Assembly (NCBI RefSeq): GCF_014199415.1
Contig: NZ_JACIJN010000004.1
Coordinates: 62,001 to 126,000, forward strand
Length of the DNA: 64,000 nt
Source of the DNA: Sphingomonas endophytica
GTDB taxonomy: Bacteria > Pseudomonadota > Alphaproteobacteria > Sphingomonadales > Sphingomonadaceae
Direction: 5' to 3'
The notes under the pieces are model-generated. The model searched no databases and had not been told where the DNA came from. It saw nothing but the letters and a program-made list of their open reading frames with translations. This document shows, piece by piece, positions 28,139 through 40,320 of this stretch (positions are counted from its first letter, which is position 1; each line of letters starts with the position of its first letter). A program made the translations under genes and the position numbers.

Positions 28139-29292
28139 CCGATACCCGTTCCCCCGTTGCCGCCGCGCCCGCCACCGAGGAGAAAGTGGCCGAAGACGCC
28201 GCCGCTGCGGCCCCTGCCCCGCCGGCTGGCTCGGGGTGGCGCCCGCCCGCGCTGTCGCGGACCGCGGTCGCGCTGATCCTGCTGCTCGCGGTCACCGGGA
28301 TCGCCGCGGTGCTGGCGGCATGGCGGGTGTGGCCGTTCACCACCGCTTACGAGTCGACCGACAACGCCTATGTCCGCGGCCGCACGACGGTGATCGCGCC
28401 GCAGGTGTCGGGCTATGTCACGCGGGTGCTGGTGCGCGACTTCGAGAACGTGAAAGCCGGCCAACCGCTCGTCGCGATCGACGACCGTATCTACGCGCAG
28501 CGCGTCGAACAGGCGCAGGCGCAGGTCGAGAACGCGCAGGCGACGCTCGCCAACGCCACCCAGACCGCGGCCAGCCGGCAGGCGTCGTTCGGCGCGCAGG
28601 GCGCGGCGGTAGCCAACGCCCGCGCGCAGCTGATGCGCGCGCAGGCCGACATGAACCGCGTCAACGATCTCGTCACCGACGGCTCGGTCAGCTTGCGCGA
28701 GCGCGACCAGACGCTCGCCGCGCTGCGGCAGGCGCAGGCGCAGCTCAATCAGGCCGAGGCCGCGCAGGAAATCGCGCGGCAGGACATCCGCACCGTCGAG
28801 GTCGGGCGCGGCGGGCAGCAGGCCGGGGTGTCGGGCGCGCGCGCCGCGCTGCGCCTCGCCAGAATCGACCTCGCCAATACCGTGATCCGCGCGCCGGAAG
28901 CGGGGCGGCTGAGCGAGGTCGGAGTGCGCGTCGGGCAATATGTCACTGCGGGCTCGCAGCTGATGTTCCTCGTGCCACCCGAAACATGGGTGATCGCCAA
29001 CTTCAAGGAAGCGCAGACCGCGCGGATTACGGTCGGGCAGCGCGCCAGCTTCACCGTCGACGCGCTCGCCAATGCGCGGCTCACCGGCCGCGTCGAGCGC
29101 ATCTCGCCCGCTGCTGGCAGCGAGTTTGCGGTGCTGAAGTCCGACAACGCCACCGGCAATTTCACCAAGGTGCCGCAGCGGATCGCGGTGCGCATCCGCG
29201 TCGACCCCGGCCAGCGGCTCGCCGAGCGGCTGCGCCCCGGCATGTCGGTGCAGGCGCGCGTCGACACCGATGGCGTGCCCGCCCCGCAATGA
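28135..29292 (+). CDS. HlyD/EmrA-family membrane fusion protein
   Basis: 385 residues from ATG 28135, which overlaps the stop of the MFS gene (ATGA). One N-terminal transmembrane helix (TAVALILLLAVTGIAAVLAAW) is followed by a lipoyl-like domain (YVRGRTTVIAPQVSGYV), a long coiled-coil with Q/A-rich heptads (VEQAQAQVENAQATLA), the second lipoyl half (ANTVIRAPEAGRLSEVGVRVGQYV) and a beta-barrel domain. Links pump and outer-membrane channel across the periplasm. Confidence 0.92.
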   Translation: MTDTRSPVAAAPATEEKVAEDAAAAAPAPPAGSGWRPPALSRTAVALILLLAVTGIAAVLAAWRVWPFTTAYESTDNAYVRGRTTVIAPQVSGYVTRVLVRDFENVKAGQPLVAIDDRIYAQRVEQAQAQVENAQATLANATQTAASRQASFGAQGAAVANARAQLMRAQADMNRVNDLVTDGSVSLRERDQTLAALRQAQAQLNQAEAAQEIARQDIRTVEVGRGGQQAGVSGARAALRLARIDLANTVIRAPEAGRLSEVGVRVGQYVTAGSQLMFLVPPETWVIANFKEAQTARITVGQRASFTVDALANARLTGRVERISPAAGSEFAVLKSDNATGNFTKVPQRIAVRIRVDPGQRLAERLRPGMSVQARVDTDGVPAPQ

Positions 29293-30680
29293 GCAAGAGC
29301 CGCGCGCTGCTGCTCCCGCTGTTGCTGGCGGGCTGCGCCCTGCCCGGCCCGCGCCGCGCCGCGCCGGAGAGCGCCGCGGTCGTCCCGCCCCCGGCGTGGC
29401 GCAACGCGCTGCCGGTCGGCGGGCCGGTACAGGCCGGCTGGTGGCAGGGGTTCGGCGACCCGGTGCTGACCGCTTTGGTCGAGCGCGCGCTCGCCAACAA
29501 TCTCGACATCCAGACCGCCGCCGTGCGCGTCGAGGAAGCGCGCGCCGCCGAGGCGCTGGCGCGCGCGCAATTGCTCCCGCAGGTCGGCGGCGCGGTGCCC
29601 GAGACGCAGGGACAACAGATCAGCGCGCTCGGCACCACCGCGCGCTCGGCGGCCGTGCAGCCGGGGCTGACGCTCAGCTACGACCTCGACCTGTTCGGGC
29701 GCTTGCGGCAGGCGACCCGCGCGGCGCGCGCGCAACTGCTCGCCACCGCGGCGGCGGCGGATACGGTGCGGCTCGCGGTCGCCGCGACCACCGCGCAAAG
29801 CTACATCACGTTACGTGCGCTCGACCACCGCCTGGCGGTCGCGCGCGATACGCTCGCCGCGCGTACCGAGGCGCTGCGGATCGCGCAGCGGCGCTTCGAG
29901 GCCGGCTATACCTCGCGGCTCGAATACCGGCAGGCGCAGGCCGAATATGCCAGCACCGCGCAACTCGTCCCCGCCGCCGAACTCGCGATCACGCGCGCAG
30001 AGAACGCGCTGGCGCTGCTGACCGGCGACGTCCCGCGCGCGATCGAACGCGGCGTGACGCTCGAACGGCTCGCCACCCCGGCGATCCCGGACGGGCTCCC
30101 AGCCGATCTGCTCCGCCGCCGCCCCGATCTGTTCCAGGCCGAGCAGACCTTGGTCGCCGCCGACCGCTCGCTCGACAGCCAGCGCGCGGCGATGCTGCCC
30201 AATCTGTCGCTGACCGGCGCCGCGAACCTCGTGCTGTCGACCGCGCTCGCGCAGCCGGAGGTGGTGTTCTCGCTCGGCGCCAGCATCCTCGGCCCGATTT
30301 TCGACGGCGGGCGGCTGCGCGCGCAGGAACGCGGCGCGACCGCGCGCCGCGATCAGGCCGCCTTCGCCTATCGCCGCACCGCGCTGACCGCGTTCCGCGA
30401 GGTCGAGGACGCGTTGGCCGGCGTGCGCCGCACCGGCGAACAGGCGCAGGCATTGTCGGAGCAAGTCGCCGCCTCGCGCGGCGCGCTCCAGAACGCCACC
30501 AACCGCTACCGTGCGGGCTATTCCAGCTATATCGAGCAGCTCGACGCGCAGCGGACGTTGCTGACCGCCGAACTGTCGCTCGCGCAGGCGCGCGCCGACC
30601 GCCTCAACAGCTATGTCGCTCTGTATCAGGCGATGGGCGGCGGCTGGACGCGCGCGGATGTCGCCGCGGTGGAGCGGTAA
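29289..30680 (+). CDS. Outer-membrane efflux lipoprotein (NodT/OprM family)
   Basis: 463 residues. The signal peptide ends at a lipobox LLLAGC. Next comes the family segment WWQGFGDPVLTALVERALANNLDIQTAAVRVEEARA, and later the second repeat (DQAAFAYRRTALTAFREVEDALAGVR, NRYRAGYSSYIEQLDAQRTLL), giving the two TolC-like halves. ATG 29289 overlaps the adaptor stop (ATGA), so all three efflux genes are translationally coupled. Trimeric outer-membrane channel. Confidence 0.93.
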   Translation: MSKSRALLLPLLLAGCALPGPRRAAPESAAVVPPPAWRNALPVGGPVQAGWWQGFGDPVLTALVERALANNLDIQTAAVRVEEARAAEALARAQLLPQVGGAVPETQGQQISALGTTARSAAVQPGLTLSYDLDLFGRLRQATRAARAQLLATAAAADTVRLAVAATTAQSYITLRALDHRLAVARDTLAARTEALRIAQRRFEAGYTSRLEYRQAQAEYASTAQLVPAAELAITRAENALALLTGDVPRAIERGVTLERLATPAIPDGLPADLLRRRPDLFQAEQTLVAADRSLDSQRAAMLPNLSLTGAANLVLSTALAQPEVVFSLGASILGPIFDGGRLRAQERGATARRDQAAFAYRRTALTAFREVEDALAGVRRTGEQAQALSEQVAASRGALQNATNRYRAGYSSYIEQLDAQRTLLTAELSLAQARADRLNSYVALYQAMGGGWTRADVAAVER

Positions 30681-30695
30681 GCTCCACTCCGTCAT

Positions 30696-31682
30696 TCACG
30701 GCATCCCGGCGATCTTGTCCCCGTCGGGTTCCTCCGCCTCGATGACATCGCCGGCTTCCATCACCGGCGGCTGCTTCGACAATGACGTGAGCAGGTAGAA
30801 CACCAGATTGCTTCCCTGCGTCAGTGCCCCGCCCGCCAGCAACAGCCCCGCCATCGCCTCACGCGGACCATGAATCGTCCCGCTCATCTCCAGCGCGGCG
30901 CTGAGGAACAGCAGGTCGCGGTTCGGGATCACCGGCAGCCGCGAGATCACCATCTGCGCGGTCAGGAACACCAGCCAGACGCTCCACGGCTCCTGCGGCA
31001 GCACCACCGCCCATTGCGTGGCCTGCAACAGCACGGAGGCGATGATCCGCGCGCTATGGATCGTCATCACCTGCGCCATCCGGCGTACCGGCATCGCGAT
31101 CAACTGCTTGCGGAGACGGAACAGCAACGGCGCGACGAAGATCGCCCCCAGCACGCCCGCGATCAGCAGCGCGGGACCGGGGTCGAGCCATGCCGCGATC
31201 CGCCGCGCGTCGCCCGCCGCCGCGAACGCGACCAGCAGCAGCAACGTCACTATCCCCGAGGCGAGCGCCGACAGGATCGCATTGTCCTTCAGCCCGATTG
31301 CGATCGTCCGGGCGGGCAATCCGATCGTCCGCCGCAGCCACACGAACAGGTACAGCTCACCCGAATAACCGACCAGCGCGCTGTTGAGGATCCGCTTGCG
31401 GATGTAGATCGGCAGTCCGCCCGGCAGCGGCCGCGCGAAGATCGTCCGGAACACCGCGATCTCCGACGCCGGGAGGATCAGGAAGCCGGCGACGAACAGG
31501 ATGTAGAACAATGGGTTGACCGGCAGGCTGGCGACGACGTCGCGCCAGCCGATCGCGCGGACCTTCAACATCATCCACGCGATCATCCCGACGAAGAAGG
31601 CGATCCGCGCCACCTTGCCCGCGATCTTGGCCGCCGGCCGCTCCGCCAGCGCGCGCCAGCGGTCGAGACGTTCCTCCAGCAT
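30696..31682 (-). CDS. Multi-pass membrane protein, possibly lysylphosphatidylglycerol-synthase TM-like
   Basis: 328 residues with about seven or eight hydrophobic segments (for example VARIAFFVGMIAWMML, LFYILFVAGFLILPASEIAVF, NAILSALASGIVTLLLLVAFA). The loop SALVGYSGELYLFVWLRR and the helix order loosely recall the LPG_synthase_TM/flippase-like family, but I see no decisive motif. It starts 12 bp after the glycosyltransferase gene at 31695 ends, on the same strand, so it is probably part of that glycan unit, perhaps in membrane translocation (inference). Confidence 0.6.
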   Translation of the reverse strand: MLEERLDRWRALAERPAAKIAGKVARIAFFVGMIAWMMLKVRAIGWRDVVASLPVNPLFYILFVAGFLILPASEIAVFRTIFARPLPGGLPIYIRKRILNSALVGYSGELYLFVWLRRTIGLPARTIAIGLKDNAILSALASGIVTLLLLVAFAAAGDARRIAAWLDPGPALLIAGVLGAIFVAPLLFRLRKQLIAMPVRRMAQVMTIHSARIIASVLLQATQWAVVLPQEPWSVWLVFLTAQMVISRLPVIPNRDLLFLSAALEMSGTIHGPREAMAGLLLAGGALTQGSNLVFYLLTSLSKQPPVMEAGDVIEAEEPDGDKIAGMP

Positions 31683-31694
31683 CGCCGTGGCGCG

Positions 31695-32474
31695 TCAGAA
31701 GATGCCGAGCGCGCGCGACTCCGCGTAGAAGGCGTCGAACGACGCCTGCTGCCGCGGCGTCAGCCGGAACTGCGAGTAATTGGCGGTGGTGCCGAACAGC
31801 TTGCGGATGTTCCACTCGATGACGTGTTGCGGGCGCAGCGCCACCCGTCGGGTGAAGTGGTTGCGTTCCCACGTATTGCTGCCGTGGAAACAGCGGATCA
31901 GCAGTCCGGCCCATTCGGCGTCCATTGTCACGACGCCGCGCTTCACCCATGCATCGCGGAAGGTGCTGTCCTCGCCCTTGCGCTCGGAGGGATAACGGAT
32001 CCCGTCGTCGCGAACGTGCAGGATCGTGCTCGGTGCGCCCCCCTGGATGTAGCCGACATAGGGCCGCTCCAGCCACGCCGGATCGTCGAGATGGACGAGC
32101 GTCGCGGTGGTCCAGCACGCCGCCTTGCCGCCCAATACCTGCTGCTGACGCGACAGACGCGCCGGGTCGAACCAGTCGTCATCGTCCCAATGCGACATCA
32201 ACGCACCGCGCGCGATATCGAGCGACAGGTTGCGCAGGTCGCCCAGCGTCCGCTTGGGATCCTTGACCAGCCGGTGGTGGATCAGCCGTTCGGGGGGGAT
32301 CGCGGCAAGGATCGGCGCGTAATCTTCCTCGCCATCGTCGACGATCACCAGCTCGCGGTTGGGGTAATCCTGCGCGAGGAAGCAATTGATCGACCGCTCC
32401 GCCAGCTTGCGGCGATTGGCGGTGACCATCAGGCAGGAAATGCGCGGCCCCGCGTCGTCGAAGGGCGCGATCAT
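31695..32474 (-). CDS. Glycosyltransferase family 2-like protein
   Basis: 259 residues from ATG 32474. GT-A fold features: an initial strand ISCLMVTANRRKLAERSINCFLAQDYPNRELVIVDDGEED, and an extended metal-binding motif SHWDDDDWFD (D-x-D type). The acceptor part is less conserved (KGEDSTFRDAWVKRG). Divergent from the glycosyltransferase at 32532 with a 57 bp gap, so a shared bidirectional promoter region is likely. Donor and acceptor are unknown. Confidence 0.82.
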   Translation of the reverse strand: MIAPFDDAGPRISCLMVTANRRKLAERSINCFLAQDYPNRELVIVDDGEEDYAPILAAIPPERLIHHRLVKDPKRTLGDLRNLSLDIARGALMSHWDDDDWFDPARLSRQQQVLGGKAACWTTATLVHLDDPAWLERPYVGYIQGGAPSTILHVRDDGIRYPSERKGEDSTFRDAWVKRGVVTMDAEWAGLLIRCFHGSNTWERNHFTRRVALRPQHVIEWNIRKLFGTTANYSQFRLTPRQQASFDAFYAESRALGIF

Positions 32475-32531
32475 GCGCGCGTCTCCGCGTGCTGGGCAGG
32501 AGCCCGCGAACCGGCTACCAGCGACCACTGC

Positions 32532-33587
32532 ATGACGCGTATCATCTTCATCCTCAGCTATCCCACCTACGTCAGCGTCGCCGACCAGGCCGAATGGCTG
32601 GCGTGGAACAATCGCGATCGTCGGATGCCCGCTATATTATCGGCGATGGGGGTGGAAGTCGAGTTGTGGGGGATCGGGCGCACACCGCAGGTGGTCGAAG
32701 CAGCGGGCGATGCCGGCACGCGCTACACCGTGCGGCTGTTCGGCGCCGACAATCCGCGCCGTGCACCGCGCGAGCACGTCAGCGCCGCGATGCTGGCAGC
32801 GGCGCGCGCGGTCACCAACGCGCTGTTCGTCGTCATCGGCACCAACGGCGGGATCGGCTATCATCTGTACGACCGGCTGCTGAAACCGGACGCGCGGCGC
32901 TATGCGGTCATCATCGGCGGCGATTACTGGAGCCGGTTGCTGCCGCACGCCAGGATGGTCTTCCCGGAATCGGCGGTGCAGGAACAGGCGCTCGCCCATC
33001 CGCGCTTCTTCTGGCGCACGCCGATCCCGCGCACGCGGATGCTGCGGCTGCCCAAGGCGATCGATACCGACCTGTTCCATCCCGAGGTGCGGCCGATCCG
33101 CTGGGACGTGATCGCGGTCAGCCGCCTGTCGCGGTGGAAGAGCTTCGACGAGGTCGGCGCGCTGTCGCAACGCTACCGCGTCGCGGTGGCGGGCGGCGGA
33201 CCGGATGCGGCGGCGCTGGCGAAACGCTATCCCAAGATCGACTGGCTGGGGCATGTCCCGCATCGCGACGTGCCCGGCCTGCTCCACCAGTCGCACGTCT
33301 ATTTCCATGCCGGTCGCCGCGACTATTTCCCGCGCGCGATCGTCGAGGCGATGGCGTGCGGCAAGCCGGTGGTCGGCTTCGGCGCGCGGATGGGCGATGA
33401 TGTCATCCCGCCCGACTGCGGACTGCGCGTCGATCGCGCGACGTTCGCAGCGACCACCGCGGCGCTGCTCGACGATCCGGCGCGGATCGCAACGATGGGC
33501 GCAGCCGCGCGGCAACATGCCGTCGCGACACATGGGCTGGATAGCAGCGTCGCGGCCTGTCAGGTGCTCGCGGGAATGCTGCGGTGA
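32532..33587 (+). CDS. Glycosyltransferase (GT-B, family 4-like)
   Basis: 351 residues from ATG 32532 (MTRIIFILSYPTYVSVADQAEWLAW). The C-terminal half has the GT4 pattern: VIAVSRLSRWKSFDEVG, then WLGHVPHRDVPGLLHQSHVYFHAG, then the nucleotide-sugar-binding segment FPRAIVEAMACGKPVVGFGA with the E-x7-E-like region. The same frame stays open far upstream, but that part is a shadow of the opposite-strand genes. Stop overlaps the GTG of the next gene. Confidence 0.88.
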   Translation: MTRIIFILSYPTYVSVADQAEWLAWNNRDRRMPAILSAMGVEVELWGIGRTPQVVEAAGDAGTRYTVRLFGADNPRRAPREHVSAAMLAAARAVTNALFVVIGTNGGIGYHLYDRLLKPDARRYAVIIGGDYWSRLLPHARMVFPESAVQEQALAHPRFFWRTPIPRTRMLRLPKAIDTDLFHPEVRPIRWDVIAVSRLSRWKSFDEVGALSQRYRVAVAGGGPDAAALAKRYPKIDWLGHVPHRDVPGLLHQSHVYFHAGRRDYFPRAIVEAMACGKPVVGFGARMGDDVIPPDCGLRVDRATFAATTAALLDDPARIATMGAAARQHAVATHGLDSSVAACQVLAGMLR

Positions 33588-34351
33588 ACTGGTCGTTCGT
33601 CATCCCTTACTACAACGAGGCCGACTATCTGCCCGCGACGCTCGCCAGCCTCGCGGCGCAGACGCTGCGACCCTTCCGGCTGGTGCTGGTCGACAATGGC
33701 TCCACCGATGCGTCGGCGGCGCTCGCGCGGCAGATCGGCGCGACGCTGGCCGACATCGACGTGGTGCATGTGCACGAGCATCGTCCCGGCAAGATCCACG
33801 CGCTCGAATGCGGTCTTGCGGCGGTGACGACGCCGTTCGTCGCGTTCGGCGATGCCGATACGATCTATCCGCCGCATTATCTCGCCACCGCCGAGGCTGG
33901 CTTTGCGACGGGGGTGGTGGCGGTGATGGGCACCGACGTACCCGGCGACGATGCCGCGGCGGCGCTCCGCAAGCGGCGTCACGTCCAGCGCGTCAGCCGG
34001 CTGTGGCCGCGGCAGACCCACAGCGGCGGCTACGGCCAGACCTTCCGCACCGAGGCGCTGAAGGCCGCCGGCGGCTATGGCGAGCGTTGGTGGCGCTACG
34101 TGCTGGAAGATCACGAGGTCATGCAGCGCGTCGTCAAGCACGGCCGGATCGTCTATCCGTTCGACCTGTGGTGCGTGCCGTCGAACCGCCGTGTGGACCG
34201 CAGCGCGGTGAACTGGACCCTCGCCGAGCGCCTGCTCTACCATTTCACGCCCGCGGCCGCGAAGGACTGGTATTTCTACCGCTTTCTCGGCCCGCGGCTC
34301 GCGGCGCGACGGATGGACAATTGCAATCTGCGCGACAAGACGTGGCTCTAG
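33584..34351 (+). CDS. Glycosyltransferase family 2
   Basis: 255 residues from a GTG (GTGA overlap with the previous gene, so translationally coupled). The GT-A start is [35 protein letters not shown] follows, the D-x-D is [10 protein letters not shown] near residue 85, and the catalytic-base region is [16 protein letters not shown]. The tail is basic ([14 protein letters not shown]). Acts in the cytoplasm on a lipid- or protein-linked glycan; substrate unknown. Confidence 0.9.
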   Translation: MNWSFVIPYYNEADYLPATLASLAAQTLRPFRLVLVDNGSTDASAALARQIGATLADIDVVHVHEHRPGKIHALECGLAAVTTPFVAFGDADTIYPPHYLATAEAGFATGVVAVMGTDVPGDDAAAALRKRRHVQRVSRLWPRQTHSGGYGQTFRTEALKAAGGYGERWWRYVLEDHEVMQRVVKHGRIVYPFDLWCVPSNRRVDRSAVNWTLAERLLYHFTPAAAKDWYFYRFLGPRLAARRMDNCNLRDKTWL

Positions 34352-34355
34352 CCGG

Positions 34356-35441
34356 TCACTCCGGCTCCACCCCGCGCGCCAGCCGTCCGCGCGCATAATC
34401 CAGCGCGCGGCGGATGCCCTCGTCGAGCGGGATCGTCTGGGTCCATCCCAGCTCGTCCCTGATCCGCGCCGCATCCGAATAGCGTTCCGCCACGCCGACC
34501 GGCTTGCCCGCGGTCCCCAGCACCGGCGCGTCATAGCCTTCGATCGCCACCATCCGCGCGGCGAGATCGAGGAAGCTGGTCGCCTTGCCCGACCCGATGT
34601 TGAACGCCCGCGCGTCGCTGACGCCGCGGCACACCAGCAGGCACGCCGCGCACGCGTCGTCGATATGCACGAAGTCGCGCGTCTGGTGCCCCGATCCCCA
34701 CACCCGCACCGGATCGCGCCGCGCCGCGACGCGCAGCGCGATCGCCGGGAACGGATAGACCACGTCCTGATCCTCGCCATAGCCCGAGAACGGCCGCACC
34801 ACCCCGACGCTCAGCCCGTATTTCTCATGCGCGATCCGGCCGAGATACTCGCCGGTCAGCTTGCTCCAGCCATAGGTGTAATCGGGCAGCCCCAGCCGCT
34901 TCTCGAACGAAATGTCATCCTCGCGCAGCGCGCGGCTCTCACCGGCTTCCTGCAGATCGATCGGATAGGCCGCGCTGGAGGAGGCGTAGAGGATGCGCTC
35001 CGGCCGGGCGACCTTCGCCGACCACAGGAAGAAGCTGCTGTCGATCGCCAGATCGATCCCGACCGCCAGCGGATCATTGTCGATCACGTTGCGCCCGCCG
35101 ACCACGCTGGCGAGATGATAGACCTCGTCGAACGCCGGCAGCTTGGCGAGCCCCAGCGACGGCGTCATCCCCAGCTCGGCCTGCGCCACCGCGACGAAGT
35201 CGGCGCGGATGAAGCGCACCACCGCGTCATGGCCGACGACCTCGTGGAACGCGACACCGCCATCTTCGCCGACGTGGCGGAGTTGCGGCACCTCCCAGTC
35301 GGCCGGCGCCTTGCCGGTCGAAAGGTCGTCGATGATCCAGACCTCGTTGCCCCCCTCAGCGGCCAGCTTGGCGACCAGATGGCGCCCCACGAACCCACAG
35401 CCCCCGGTCACCAGAACACGACGCGCCACTTCTGCCTCCAT
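34356..35441 (-). CDS. NAD-dependent epimerase/dehydratase (extended SDR)
   Basis: 361 residues. Rossmann motif [13 protein letters not shown] near residue 10, ASVVGG in the middle, a serine-rich active-site strand YASSSAAYP, and the catalytic Y-x3-K in YGWSK. The C-terminal [24 protein letters not shown] is typical of nucleotide-sugar epimerases (GalE or GDP-mannose-type). It converges on the GT2 gene and may supply the sugar nucleotide for the adjacent transferases. Exact substrate cannot be told. Confidence 0.88.
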   Translation of the reverse strand: MEAEVARRVLVTGGCGFVGRHLVAKLAAEGGNEVWIIDDLSTGKAPADWEVPQLRHVGEDGGVAFHEVVGHDAVVRFIRADFVAVAQAELGMTPSLGLAKLPAFDEVYHLASVVGGRNVIDNDPLAVGIDLAIDSSFFLWSAKVARPERILYASSSAAYPIDLQEAGESRALREDDISFEKRLGLPDYTYGWSKLTGEYLGRIAHEKYGLSVGVVRPFSGYGEDQDVVYPFPAIALRVAARRDPVRVWGSGHQTRDFVHIDDACAACLLVCRGVSDARAFNIGSGKATSFLDLAARMVAIEGYDAPVLGTAGKPVGVAERYSDAARIRDELGWTQTIPLDEGIRRALDYARGRLARGVEPE

Positions 35442-35491
35442 GCTTGCGGGGCTCGCGGTGCCATCCTAGCTTCGGTGACGCAAGCGATCCC

Positions 35492-35519
35492 CTTGTGTTG
35501 CCGAATAGCAACACCATCT
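35492..35519 (+). promoter_or_regulatory. RpoH (sigma-32)-type promoter upstream of clpB
   Basis: CTTG at 35492-35495, 16 bases, then CACCATCT at 35512-35519, close to the heat-shock consensus CTTGAA / CCCCATNT. It lies 27 bases before the clpB ATG, with agagaca as a weak ribosome binding site. Confidence 0.65.
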
Positions 35520-35546
35520 GACACCCAAGAGAGACAGGGCTTACAG

Positions 35547-38126
<2,580 letters not shown>

Positions 38127-38140
38127 CCGGCGGGACCGGT

Positions 38141-38168
38141 GGGGGTGGGTGCGCCCCCCCCCACCCCC
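38141..38168 (+). terminator. GC-rich hairpin after clpB (possible terminator)
   Basis: gggggtggg and cccaccccc can form a 9-bp stem with a short loop, 14 bases after the clpB stop. There is no T-run, so termination activity is uncertain. Confidence 0.35.
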
Positions 38169-38183
38169 GTCGCTCGCCCCGCT

Positions 38184-38280
38184 CCGTCATTCCCGCGCAG
38201 GCAGGAACCCAGAACCCCTGATGTCTCGCCTCTCACGAAGACCCTTGCGTCTGAATCCCCGCCTTCGCGGGGATGGCGGC
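38184..38280. repeat. Palindromic repeat, family D, copy 2
   Basis: Arms gtcattcccgcgcaggcagg and ccccgccttcgcggggatgg, with agaacccctga as at 15574. More divergent than copy 1. Between clpB and mqo. The stretch from 38281 to the mqo start holds nothing recognisable. Confidence 0.8.
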
Positions 38281-38533
38281 AGGCGCGGGGATCACCTTGA
38301 CGGCTGGAACACCTAAGCGTCCGGCCCAGCCCCACGACGCGCTTTGTCGCGCCCGCACACCTTGCACTGTACCGATGCCGGTGCCATTTGGCGGGTCGAA
38401 CAATCCATTTTGGGTGAGGATTACCATTTCGGCCGCGCCGCGCCATCCGGCACTGCGTCCGGCACGAAGACGTGCGTCAGTCCTTCGACCCGAAGGACCG
38501 GCGGCTTGTTGTCATAACGGAAAGACCCATCCG

Positions 38534-40207
38534 GTGCAGACCACTCCCCCTTCCTTCGGCGTCACCCGCCGCAATCTGCTCGGCGCGAGCCTTGCCGCCG
38601 GCACCGCCGCCGTTGCGCCGACCGCACGCGCCGCGCCGACCGAGCGCAAGGTCGACGTGCTGCTGATCGGCGGCGGGATCATGAGCGCGACGCTCGGGGT
38701 GCTGCTCAGCCAGCTCGAACCCGGCTGGTCGATCGAACTGGTCGAGCGGCTCGACACGGTTGCCGACGAAAGCTCGAACGGCTGGAACAACGCCGGTACC
38801 GGACATTCCGCGCTGTGCGAACTCAATTACACCCCGGTCAACAGCGCCGACGGCCGCGTCGAGATCGCCAAGGCGATCGAGATCAACGAGCAATTCCAGA
38901 TCACGCGGCAATTCCTGTCGTCGCAGGTCAAGGCCGGGGTGCTCGGCAATCCGCGCCGCTTCATCAACTCCACCCCGCACATGAACCTGGTCTGGGGCGA
39001 CGAAAATGTCGCCTATCTCCGCAAGCGATACGAGGCGCTGGGCGCCAGCCCGCTCTTCTCGGGCATGGAATTCACCACCGATCCCGCGCAGATCACCGGC
39101 TGGGTGCCGCTGATGATGGAGGGCCGCGCGCCCGGGCAGAAGCTTGCGGCGACGCGCTCGCCGCTCGGCACCGATTGCGACTGGGGCGAGGTGACGCGGC
39201 AATATCTCGCCTCGCTCGGCAAGCGTGCGAATTTCACGCTCACCACCGGGCACGAGGTCCGTTCGCTGGAGCGCAACCGCGACGGCACGTGGCGCGTCTC
39301 CGCCCGCGGCATGAAGGACGACGGCGAGCAGGTCATCACCGCGCGCTTCGTCTTCGCCGGGGCAGGCGGCGGCGCGCTGCCGATCCTCCAAAAGTCCGGC
39401 ATCCCGGAAGCGGACGATTATGCCGGCTTCCCGGTCGGCGGATCGTTTCTCGTCACCGAGAACCCTGCGGTCGCGACGCGCCATCTCGCCAAGGTCTACG
39501 GCAAGGCGGCGAGCGGCTCGCCGCCGATGTCGGTTCCGCATCTCGATACGCGCTACCTGGACGGCAAGCAGGTGCTGCTGTTCGGCCCGTTCGCGACCTT
39601 CTCGACCAAATTCCTGAAGCAAGGCTCGTATTTCGATCTGCCCGCGTCGGTGACGCTGGACAATTTCCGCCCGATGCTCGCGGTCGGCTGGGACGATTTC
39701 GATCTGGTCGAATATCTCGCCGGGCAGCTCATCATGAGCGACGCGGACCGGATGAACGCGCTGCGCGACTATCTGCCCGGCGCGAAGGACGGTGACTGGC
39801 GGCTGTGGCAGGCCGGGCAGCGCGTGCAGATCATCAAGCGCGATCCGAAGAAGGGCGGCGTGCTCAAGCTCGGCACCGAGATCGTCGCCGCGAAGGACGG
39901 CTCGATCGCCGCGCTGCTCGGCGCCTCGCCGGGCGCGTCGACCGCGCCGTCGATCATGCTCGACCTGCTCGGAAAAGTCTTCGCCGACCGGTTGGCGACC
40001 CCGGCGTGGCAGCAACGCCTCCGCGCGATCGTCCCCAGCTATGGCACGCCGCTGAATGCGCAGCCGGATCTGCTCGCGCGCGAATGGGCCGCGACCGCCG
40101 AGACGCTGCAATTGGCGATCGCACCGCCGCCGGTCCAGGTCGCGTCGCAGCCGCGTCCGGCCGCGACGCGGGTCAAGCCGGACCGCCACCCCGATCTGGC
40201 GCTGTAA
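38534..40207 (+). CDS. mqo: Malate:quinone oxidoreductase
   Basis: 557 residues. Oxidises malate to oxaloacetate with FAD and passes electrons to quinone at the membrane. The FAD-binding [18 protein letters not shown], the conserved [34 protein letters not shown] and the C-terminal [16 protein letters not shown] are diagnostic. An N-terminal twin-arginine-like signal [16 protein letters not shown] suggests export or retention at the periplasmic face, which is unusual for Mqo in most bacteria. The start is taken as GTG 38534, with ggaaag nine bases upstream; the frame is open much farther 5' but without conserved sequence. Confidence 0.94.
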   Translation: MQTTPPSFGVTRRNLLGASLAAGTAAVAPTARAAPTERKVDVLLIGGGIMSATLGVLLSQLEPGWSIELVERLDTVADESSNGWNNAGTGHSALCELNYTPVNSADGRVEIAKAIEINEQFQITRQFLSSQVKAGVLGNPRRFINSTPHMNLVWGDENVAYLRKRYEALGASPLFSGMEFTTDPAQITGWVPLMMEGRAPGQKLAATRSPLGTDCDWGEVTRQYLASLGKRANFTLTTGHEVRSLERNRDGTWRVSARGMKDDGEQVITARFVFAGAGGGALPILQKSGIPEADDYAGFPVGGSFLVTENPAVATRHLAKVYGKAASGSPPMSVPHLDTRYLDGKQVLLFGPFATFSTKFLKQGSYFDLPASVTLDNFRPMLAVGWDDFDLVEYLAGQLIMSDADRMNALRDYLPGAKDGDWRLWQAGQRVQIIKRDPKKGGVLKLGTEIVAAKDGSIAALLGASPGASTAPSIMLDLLGKVFADRLATPAWQQRLRAIVPSYGTPLNAQPDLLAREWAATAETLQLAIAPPPVQVASQPRPAATRVKPDRHPDLAL

Positions 40208-40320
40208 CGTACAACGGCGGCAGCGCGCGCGGCGGAATTCTTCTCCGCGCCCCCTGCCGCCCCGTGCGGTTTCGTGCGAAAGGGAATTGTCCGACACAAT
40301 CCCCGACAGAGTGACCCAGC

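Noticed and set aside
30870-32531. Very long plus-strand frame upstream of the glycosyltransferase at 32532
   Set aside because: It is antisense to two real membrane/glycosyltransferase genes, rich in D, R, H and Q as GC-rich shadows are, and has no family-like sequence before MTRIIFILSY.
34665-35546. Open frame extending clpB upstream by nearly 300 residues
   Set aside because: It is antisense to the epimerase gene; ClpB has its normal start at 35547 just after a heat-shock-type promoter.
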